A DNA stretch of 64,000 bases. Origin: Setomelanomma holmii. Taxonomy: Eukaryota > Ascomycota > Dothideomycetes > Pleosporales > Phaeosphaeriaceae. The notes below the pieces were generated by a model, which was given only the letters and a program-made list of their open reading frames with translations, ran no database searches and was not told the DNA's origin. Shown here in pieces: positions 55,301 to 64,000 of this stretch (the stretch's first letter is position 1; each line of letters starts with the position of its first letter). The stretch lies in contig ML978199.1 in assembly GCA_010015745.1 (NCBI GenBank), positions 118,150 through 182,149 of the forward strand. The letters are read 5' to 3'. A program made the translations under genes and the position numbers.

Positions 55301-56717
55301 ATGTTACTTTTCGTGAGCCTCTTACTTGGTATTGCGACTGCACTAAACAATGGGGTCGGAAAACTGCCCAAAATGGGCTACAATAGTCAGTTCCAGATAC
55401 GAATTCCCCGTGTACACAATCTAATAGTCTGCACAGCTTTCAATGCTTTTGGGTGTGACTACAACGAGGAAAACCTTCTTGCCATGGCCCACTCCATGGT
55501 AGACGAAGGCCTAGTGGATGCTGGCTACAGCACGATCATTTTCGATGACTGCTTTACGAAGAAAGAGCGAAATGTCAATGGAGAATTGCTTGAAGGTACT
55601 ATTATTCTCTCCCTTCGGCCACATTGTAATTTCATCCTTGCTTAGTGGCATAGACCTTGAAAGATTTCCGTCAAGCATGCGGAACTTGACAGACAAACTC
55701 AAAGACCTGGGTATCTCCGCATCGGCCTACTCAGACGCCGGCTATAAGACCTGTGCTGGTTATCCTGGCTCTTATGGCCATGAGAAACAAGACCTACAAA
55801 CGTTTAGCGATTGGGGATTCGACTACCTTAAATACGATAATTGCTACATTCCATTCGACAATATCACGCAGGAAAACGTCTATGGCCGCTACGCACGAAT
55901 GGCTGAAGCAATTGCTGCCCGAGCTGCCGAGGAGAACGAAGCGCCTTTCTGGTTCTCGATCTGCGAATGGGGCTGGCAGCAACCTTGGATCTGGGGTAAG
56001 CGGCTTGGGCATAGCTGGCGTATCAATGGTGACATCAAGCCATGGTGGAGCACGCTCGCTGCAATTATTGATAACGCAAGTTTCCAATACTGGGCAACCG
56101 ATTTCTACGGCCACAACGATATGGACATCCTCGAGGTAGGGAATACAGGTCAGGGTAACCCAATCGGCAATCTGACCATTGATGAAGCGAAGAGCCACTT
56201 CACAGCATGGGCACTACTGAAGAGCCCATTGTTCATCTCCACAAACCTGACAAACTCATCTGCAGAAGCGCGAGAGATCCTGAAGAACCACGATCTCATC
56301 AAGATCAACCAAGATCCCAACGTCGGCGAATCTATCGCCCCGTTCCGTTGGGGCAACGACCAGCCCGACTTCGTGTCCAACACGACGCACCCGGCGCAAT
56401 ACTGGTCTGGCAACAGCAGTTACGGCGTGGTCTTCATGCTGCTCAACACTCTCGACACTCCGCAAGACATGTTCTTCAACCTTACCGAGAGCTGGGCTAT
56501 TCGTTCCGGCCGTCTCTACGACGTCTACGATATGTGGGCGCACACGAACAATGGAACGGTCTTACGGAACATGACGGTTACGCTACCGCCACACGGTGTT
56601 GCAGCGCTACTGCTCAATGAGGTAGGACCGGAGCCTGATCCCACTACACTAGCACTACCGTATTGTGCTATATATTGGCAGTGTTCGTGGTCGAATGGGA
56701 CTTACTATAGTAACTAG
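55301..56717 (+). CDS. Secreted alpha-galactosidase, GH27
   Basis: Model: join(55301..55385, 55437..55595, 55654..56717), 435 aa. Intron 1 runs GTCAGT to GCACAG, and intron 2 runs GTACTATT to GGCATAG. Both fix phase, giving MGYNTFNAFGCDYN and 'LLEDLERFPSSM'. The signal peptide is MLLFVSLLLGIATA. Key residues: nucleophile D143 in LKYDNC, acid/base D208 in SWRINGDI, and the NDMDILEVG block. The enzyme hydrolyses terminal alpha-1,6-galactose from galactomannan, raffinose-type sugars and glycans outside the cell. Nine or more N-glycosylation sites (NIT, NLT, NNS and others) support secretion. In the first block Phe stands where most relatives have Trp (NTWNAFG). The C-terminal beta-sandwich domain is present; there is no carbohydrate-binding module. 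Confidence 0.9.
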
Positions 56718-57717
56718 GGATTACCAACGCAGAATATCAAGAAATTCAGGAACTCCAGTTCTCCTCCTCGCCTGTAGCTTGTAGTTATTCTAGCGCTCTT
56801 GCAACATCTGCGCACGCCCGCTCCAAGCTCTCTATATTCATCGCAGATAGCCAGACGACTAAGAACTCTAGCTACGCCTCTTTAACTATGTATGCGAACT
56901 GCAGAGCAACCTGCTTCTTGTTAGTTCCTCTCAGTCCAACAACAGACATCTTCTTCCATTGTCTTACGGAAGTGCCTTGAAGGTGTACAGGATATACCAT
57001 GACCACAATTTCAGAGTATCGAAGGTCTCTGCAACTTCATCACACCTGGTGTACACAGTCTGGTCGCCCTCTTCCTGGCCAAACCTAGTGGATGCGATCC
57101 GACTCAAGCTTCTTGACCCTACTGGATACCTTGTAGCTCCATGTCAGCTGTATTCGAGTACCTATCTGCATAGACCTCTATAAGGGGAGGAAGCAAAGTT
57201 CATCGTGTATTTGGCGCGAGACACAGTGAACCGGGTGTAGTAAGAGACCCGAGCGTCAACGCTGGTAGTATATAGGAAACGTAGAGAGCTTTGCGTAAGG
57301 CTCCGCTGCTTCGTTCATGTGGAGAGCACGGATCTTGTTGCCCAAATCTGTGCACAGCATGTCAGCTTCTTGAGAAAGAATGTGTGATTCTCAAAATTGG
57401 ATCTGGAGGGCCGATCGCTCAGAGCTGCATATGATACCTACGACGGATCGGTCAATGACATGAAGCACTGGTGACGGGTGAATGTACTCTTGGGTTGTGT
57501 ACAAAGGTGTGCAAACACCGGAGCCAGGGATATAAGGCAGGAGGAAAGGCGAGATGATGTCTAGAAAAGATGAATGACAGCAAAACAAGCACGAGGGCAT
57601 AATGCGTGATCAGAAGTACACCATCACAAGTATCTTGAATCGAGAGTGTTTGATTATCTTGACACGCCACTCTAGGCTCTTCTTTGCGTAAAGATGGGCG
57701 GAGGCGCCTGTACACGC
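56718..57717. other. Intergenic, nothing recognised
   Basis: About 1 kb between two convergent genes. Open frames here are short and without motif. No repeat or RNA gene seen. Confidence 0.5.
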
Positions 57718-60700
57718 TTACACCTTGCTCTCCGCACCATCATCATGCACATACGCTCCACCACTGAAGAACGTGTTCTCACGATCATCAAACTCTTCCT
57801 CTGTATCATGGTACACCTCAACACCATCATCTTCCTCATCCTGCTGGAACAGATACTCCTTTTCATGATCCTCACCATCGTCTGAGTCGTCATCGTCACC
57901 TTCCTCCTTGACCAATGTGTTCTGGACAGCAGTTACGTGACCATTGTCGGGTTCATTTTCTCGTCCAGTGGCGGAGAAGAAAGGATGATCTGCGGAGAGT
58001 GGTTTGGCGGTCGTGATGAAACCCATGGGCGTATGTTCGAAGTCTTGACCTTTGCGGCGAATCGCGAGCCACTCGTGCAGAAAGGCTAGAGGCTTGGTGG
58101 TAAACGCTTCGCGGTGCGAAGACGGCGAGCCTTCATCATCTTCCTTTGCAGCGACTTGAATGCCAAGATATGACATGATCTCCTCGTACTCGTCCCACTC
58201 GAAGTAAAGACGTCCCGCAAAGAGACCCAGCTCGACCTTCAGCCAAGTGGGAGCCTTGAAAGTGGCCGGCAGCGAAGGAATCGCGTAGAAGTTGAGCTGA
58301 TTGAACTGAAGCATGCTGCGTGTAATAGGAGCAGAGTATACGATGAGGTGACAAGGCCGCTCCTCGATGTATGCTTGGCGCAATATAGGAATTAGCGCGT
58401 TAGCTTCCTCAGGGCTGACGACCATGCCGACTTCGTTGTCGCAAGCCCACAAGAGCCAATGACAAGGGCGCAGGAAATTGTCATTGAGCTCCTTCAACCT
58501 GACGGTCCGAGTGAATTGAGTGGAGACGTACAATGACGCAGCCGTGCCCGTCGCCGTAATCGTGCCGTGCTTTTCGCCTAAAGCGGTCTTCTGGAGCGCA
58601 AAGAACATGGATTGAAATGCATCGCTCCCTGCTGGTAAACGACCTGTAGTCGCGAATTCCTCGAGGTCGGGGTGCAGTTGAGCGACCTTTAGAGCCTTGA
58701 AGTGAATAGGTGGCTGGACCTCACGAACGCTCTCAACTTCAAATTCCATCTCTCGTTCCTGCTCGACTTCCTCTAGAGCTGACGAATGAATGGCAAACCC
58801 GCGATCTTGGAAGCCCTTGCGGCGCTCTAGCACCTCACTGACATGCGTGCGGAGACAAGGCGCGAACGACGACGCTTTAAGCGTTGGTCCACGCTGCTGG
58901 TATTTGGGCTCGTAAAGCTCCTTGAGCGACTGTTGCTCCTTCGAACGAACAATATCCAGATAGGCCTTGCGTGAGTCCTCATTGTTGAGGAAGTCAGGAT
59001 ACTCCAGCTTCGCCTGAGTACGCTGGAGATAGCTAAGATTCTGGTTAAAGTACAAGGGCTCAAGCTGCTCGATGCCATTACACGTCTGCTCGAGAAGCCA
59101 CCGAATGACATCGACTGAACTCAAAGGCACATTGGTTCGAACCTTGGCTGCTATTCGTAGGTCTAAAATGCTCTGATGGACCTCCGGCGGAGAGAAGAAT
59201 ATGACAGATTGTGTCTTCCCAAGCAATCTCAGGCGCATTGCTGCTTGTGCTAGTGCGTCTTTCGTCAAGTGGGGTCCGAGAGTTACAGCAGCGCGGGCAG
59301 TAGGCGGAAGCTTTAGATCGGTACCTAACCAACCTTGTATCAGCAATGTTCTCACTTAGTCAAGAGGTCGCAAGAAAACATACCACGGCAGTGACTCTCG
59401 TCAATATAGACTAGGCAACCATCCAAGTTCTCTGCGAAAGGAGAGGCAACAAGGGGAAGATCCGTGCCTTTACTATAGATGACGCGTGCTCGATGTTCTT
59501 CGTCGAAGTAGACTGCCGCCACAGCATCATGGTCTTCTTTCAGCCAAGCTTTGACAAGGCTGCGATTGTCGTACTCCAGGATCTGAGCTCCAGCATCAAT
59601 CAATATCCGTATGCGATCATCACTGTATGTTTGATAGCCAAAGGGATACAGGAGCTTCCTCAAAAGGCCGTCCTCGGTAAGTCGCTTGTTGTAAGCATCG
59701 ACCATGCGAACATATTGCCGATTGCGTTCCTCAAGGATATATGCCAAGACTTCGGCATTTGTGTGTGCCAATTGAGGTAGGTCATTCTGCCTGATGGTCA
59801 TCGGCAGCTGATGTCTACTATCGTTTGTACCACTAAAGCCGGTAGTCTGGCAGGCAGGGCTCGTTGGCGCGTATAAGACAAGGTCTGATCCGGAAGCCGA
59901 CAATTTCTTGCTAAACTGCTTTGCATGCACGGGGAACACGAAGCTGTTGAGATAGAAGTCGAGCAGGCACACCTTGTACCTGGAGACAATCGTCAGAACA
60001 CAACTTGGATACAAGCTCGAGCAACTCACTTGATGTGATGGTGCAGTCCACGTAGCTGCTGGCTATCTTCAACATTGACTGCGTTGTAGTTTCTAAACGC
60101 CTCCGGCACGCCGTCTGCGACCCAAAGACTGTACTCGATGCTCGGCTCGTCCGACTTTGCGAGGTGCTCGATTGCTTGCTTGAACTGCCTCATGTTGAGT
60201 CCTTCGTAGTAGAACGAAAGGCAGGTCAAAATAATGGCAACATCGGGATGACCCCATTCGGACGTGGGTGAGGGAACGCTTTTCGCCTGTGAATGGTTAG
60301 CTTTAAGCATACAGCGTCATGTGGACGAATGTTATCACCTGATATGGCACAGCAATGGGATCTCGTGTTGGATGAAGCCCGTACTGGACGTTCCAGCGCT
60401 TCTTCAATGTTGAAAGGAGGATGCGATGAACAAAAAGACCGCGAAGATGATAGACTACGTCCACCAGGTGCCGGTTTCTGGTGAACATGTTCAGGATCCG
60501 TGCAAGGACTTGCGCATCGACCACTGGTGCAGAGATGAAGTCACGTATGTCCTCTTGGGAAGATGCAGGAAACTCGCCCACAGGCAGAATAGCGGTCTGA
60601 CCCCTACAGATTTTCTGCACAAGCTGACCAATGAGGTAAGTTTCCACATCTATGCGCAAGAAATAGATGAGAGGATATCCCGCTCGGCGGACAACTTCGA

Positions 60701-63700
60701 TGCTGCTGGGGTATCTCTGCATGAGATCTTCTAAGTACGAGCGAACGAGGTCTAGGAGAGCTTCGATGGTCTGCCATCTGTGTGGATGCCCATCAACTGT
60801 TTGCTGGGAGCCTGATGGATATATGAGTTGCGTGCGAATCGAGAGAGAAACGTCGCATTCATCGAGAACATCCCTAGCATGACGATCTAACCAAGCTTGT
60901 GCCTTGATCATCATAGAGGCTTCCTCAACTTTGCCATCGGAGAGTCGCTGTAGACCGCTGAGCTTGAATGAGAGGATGTGCTCTGGCAAGGCCAGAATGA
61001 TGCCTTTCTGCTTTTGTATACGGGTGTGAAGCTGACAGTACGTCTGCATGAGGGTTTTGTCCGTCGGTGTCTTGCGAGAGAAAGGAACGTGCATCACTTC
61101 TCGATCCAACAGGCCTCCCAACTTCGCTTGCAAGACCTGGGCTGACTGAAGCAAGAGCGGTCTAGGAACCACGATGCGGAAAAGGTTCTTGTTGGAAAGC
61201 ACCAGGGCGACCATGGGCAGAATGCAAGAGGTCTTGCCTTTGCCCATAAGAAGTTGAAGGACGGAATTGTGGCGCGAGGTGGGCGAGATTGTTGCAAGTG
61301 CCACATCAACCTGTTCGGGACGGATCAAGATGTTGGCATCGATCTCGAGCAGCAGCCAGTCGACATATTCCATAGGTGACCAATTCGTGTGCCCGATGTT
61401 GTCGCATTCGTCATACATTTGTTGTCGACGGTCCTTGACGATGGCGTCCTGCAGGCGCAGCAGACGCTGGTGAGCTGCTATTGCAAGACCAAGATCTACG
61501 AGCTCCTGTTTCACACCTGAGCCAAAGTTTGTTTCTGAAGAACTGCGCAACTCCTTGAGCAAGCTGAGCGCGGTCATCTTTGGCCACAGGCCTACTGCAT
61601 TCAGCCATCGTGCCCTGGCATCTCCCTTTAGCAATGCGCTCCGAAGTGACTCAAGCCTGGTGCGAACAGCCTCTTTCGCATCAAATAGGTCGTTGTTGAG
61701 CTTGGTAGGATTGAATGGTGCGTGCAACGCCTCAGGTGCAGCGAGATGGTCGATGAAAGCTCTGATGCTAAGCTCTAATTCAGCACCATACCGCCTGTGT
61801 ATCATCGACTCGGACAGCTTGTAAGGTGCGACTAGTCGATGCAATTCCTTGATATGAGCAGGCACGACCAGTGGCTTGCACATGTTTTCTGGACCAGCTT
61901 TCGCTCGACCATTTGTCACAATCGTCGATCCGTAGCGATTCGGGAGTTCGGCGAGTACACGGTTCATGGACTTGACCGGCTGGATGTTTGCCGGTAATAT
62001 GTCCTTTTGTAAGATTTCCTGGAGGTTCGGACTATCGTCACCTCGCGTTCGCAAAGGATACAGCCGTGGAGTCGTCCTATCAACGGGGAAAAGGTGGTCA
62101 GTCGGTAGATTCTCATCTGCATCGTGCCGCAAAAGTATGCGCTGAACATTGTCGATGTGGTGGGAGAACAGGAGATTGTCCACCAGTCTGCTCCATTCTG
62201 TACGTACGAGCCTCGAAGCCGCCTCCCTGTCGAACAAGTTGTCGTTTAACATGGTGATGCTTTCCAAGTCAGGAGTCGGCGATGGCCATTGTGTGCAAAT
62301 TGAGGTTGCAAGCTCCTTTGCGGCTCTGGCAGCTGCCTTTTCACGGTCTAGCTGGCGTATGAAACGCAGATCATCGGAAATGCCAACCTCCACTGGACAG
62401 GGTCGCTTTGCTCCAGCGATAACAGCGGTGAGACTATCATTTGATGGTCTTTCGAACAGCCGGAAGTTGCTATAGGCTGCGGGCTCTGGTAGTTGACTAT
62501 GTCTTAACTCCGGGAGAATTGAGAAAGAGATGATGGCGCGCAAAACATCCAAAGCATCGCCGTGAGAGAAGACCAACAGAGCGAAAAGTAAGGTCAGACG
62601 GAACTTCTCGGTCTGCGTACAGATCATGACAGTCCTGACCAAGGCGCCCCAATCGTGCCCGAGATCTGCGTTGAGAATATCCGTGACTTGAATCTTGTCA
62701 AACACGCGAGAATATCCTCCAATCACAGGCATAGTCTCCAGCAATGAGGATAGATGTTTCGTGTTCTTTATTTGAGAAGGCCAATTGCGGATCAACGTCG
62801 CAAGATCGGCAAGATTGTTCTGTTCTTCCGCATCTTGCCGGGCATCCCTCGACTTATAGGTATGATCGAGCCGGTGTCGTATCGCGTTTCTGTGGCAAAG
62901 CGCCCGATTCTCCAGATGAGTGTTGCCTGGGAGATGTAGAGGTAGCGCCTCGGCATCTATTTTTTGAGAGAACTGTGCTAAGACCATGCTCTTTTGTAGA
63001 ATGCTTTCGATCACGCGCCGGTACCTGTCGTCCTGCATAGTGATAGTGAGGTCGGGATTCCATTGCACCAACTCCATAGCCTGGAGGGTTGTTGGATAAT
63101 AGACTCTACGGGGCGAGAAATGTGCTATCCTTAACAGAAGACTGCACGCACTGGGAGATAGCGGAGTCCACGGGCTGTATGCACCAGACCGCAGATATTC
63201 TAAGGCTTCTTCCACCCCAGTCCGTTTGGTGAGAGGGTCCGGGAGGAAGTGCGCTGTTGATGCATGCCACAAAGCTCGCTGATACATGAGGACAGGTTCG
63301 GCTGCGCATTCGATACGTCCCAATACTGTGTTGACTCCAAATTTTAGGTAACTGCCTCCATTACGGATTACGGTCGTGGTGTGGGAGTCCTCGAGCTCAT
63401 GAATCGTCTCACCCATAGGCACAAGAATACTGCGCTGAGATGGATCCTTCATAGAGCGTACGACCAATTTGCTCTGCAGCCCATACCAGGTGCCCACGTC
63501 TTGGAGTCGTGTCTCGGCGACGACAGCTCCAAGTTGCGGACAAAGAAGCAAGCCTTTCTGTGTGACCTTGAAGTCCAAGTCCAGACGCTTCAGCTCTACC
63601 CTTAAGTTGCTTCGCGGAGGTTGGTATACCGTGATATTGTAAGGGAACTCGAACAGATGGAAGTTCTGTGCCACCCTGGTGGCTACATCACTATTTGGAT

Positions 63701-64000
63701 TGACCAGAACGGATCCATTGTTTCGCGTGGCTTGTCGAGTTGCGAGATTGAGACGCCAATTGCTTCTCTTCGATCTCCACGGGTCTTGCTGTCGGATTTC
63801 CATGATGCCTGTATTGAGGTCCAGCCAGTGGTAGCAATCGATGACAAGAGCAGCGGGGAGGTCATAATGATTTCTGTCACCGAAAGCTAAGCACGAGATG
63901 AGTTCCAGTACCGATCCATGATGTTCTGCGCGAATGACGGGTTTGTTGTCGCGGAATCCGAAATGGACCCAATGATCGTTCGGCATTTGACGATTGATGA
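57718..64000 (-). CDS. DUF3638/DUF3645 giant protein, 5' end outside the window
   Basis: Model: complement(57718..59324, 59384..59979, 60030..60286, 60339..>64000). The introns (59, 49 and 52 nt) all restore frame, for example YIDESHCRG joined to TDLKLPPTARAAVTLG. The visible part has more than 2,030 residues, and the frame is still open at the right edge. Family members reach about 3,000, so roughly a third is missing. An NTP-binding-like loop LLMGKGKTSCILPMVAL opens DUF3638; 'SAQVLQAKLGGLLDREV' and a DESH box with TDLKLP follow, typical of DUF3638/DUF3645. It looks like a helicase-like, probably nucleotide-using core. Databases often call these proteins 'ubiquitinyl hydrolase', but the chemistry is unproven. 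The C-terminus is strongly acidic (DDDDSDDGEDHEKE region). Confidence 0.85.

Noticed and set aside
56950..57183. Open frame between the alpha-galactosidase and the DUF3638 gene
   Set aside because: No start context, no motif and no nearby exon; it looks like chance in intergenic DNA.

Overview
The window is nuclear DNA of a filamentous ascomycete, most likely a dothideomycete of the Capnodiales/Mycosphaerellales type. This rests on short spliceosomal introns of about 46 to 72 nt with GT(A/G)(A/C)G donors and CTAAY branch sites, genes on both strands with no operons, and families typical of Pezizomycotina: HET, AsaB-like, fic1/Inn1-type C2 protein, DUF3638, Fot1/pogo transposon, GH27 and GH79. 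The species is not determined. All coordinates, splice sites and reading frames were worked out by eye; nothing was searched or aligned by software.

Layout. 0-9 kb: an interrupted tRNA-Arg(ACG) gene, an SDR oxidoreductase, an AsaB/CmcJ-like oxygenase, a decayed F-box-like gene, a PLP-dependent dehydratase and a membrane protein with a proline-rich tail. 9-16 kb: gene-poor, with one small two-exon gene, a GFA-type zinc enzyme and two tandem copies of an 'LRNxIY' family, both damaged. 16-25 kb: a C2-domain (fic1/Inn1-like) cytokinesis protein, a disordered protein and two small unknown genes. 25-34.4 kb: one giant four-exon gene for a roughly 2,884-residue, almost wholly disordered acidic protein with a basic coiled-coil end. 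34.8-38.7 kb: three more tandem LRNxIY copies (one intact) and a remnant. 39-46 kb: an MDR-type reductase, a dead HET incompatibility gene and a dead Fot1/pogo-like transposon with inverted repeats. 46-52 kb: a secreted type-B carboxylesterase, a DUF3237 protein, a PPPY-tailed protein and an MFS transporter. 52.5-57 kb: a dead GH79 glucuronidase-like gene head to head with an intact GH27 alpha-galactosidase. 57.7 kb to the right edge: the 3' three exons and part of the 5' coding region of a very large DUF3638/DUF3645 protein whose N-terminus lies outside the window.

The most unusual feature is the tRNA gene at 494-626. It has a normal 10-nt anticodon-loop intron, but its T-loop is also split by a 51-nt insert with every mark of a spliceosomal intron (GTGAGT donor, CACTAATAC branch site, CAG acceptor). 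Removing the insert restores a perfect T-arm, B box and acceptor stem. The second theme is gene death. At least seven genes are broken by stops or frameshifts and lie among intact housekeeping genes: the F-box-like gene, four LRNxIY copies, HET, GH79, plus the transposase. Several of the transposase stops are the C-to-T or G-to-A changes expected of repeat-induced point mutation.
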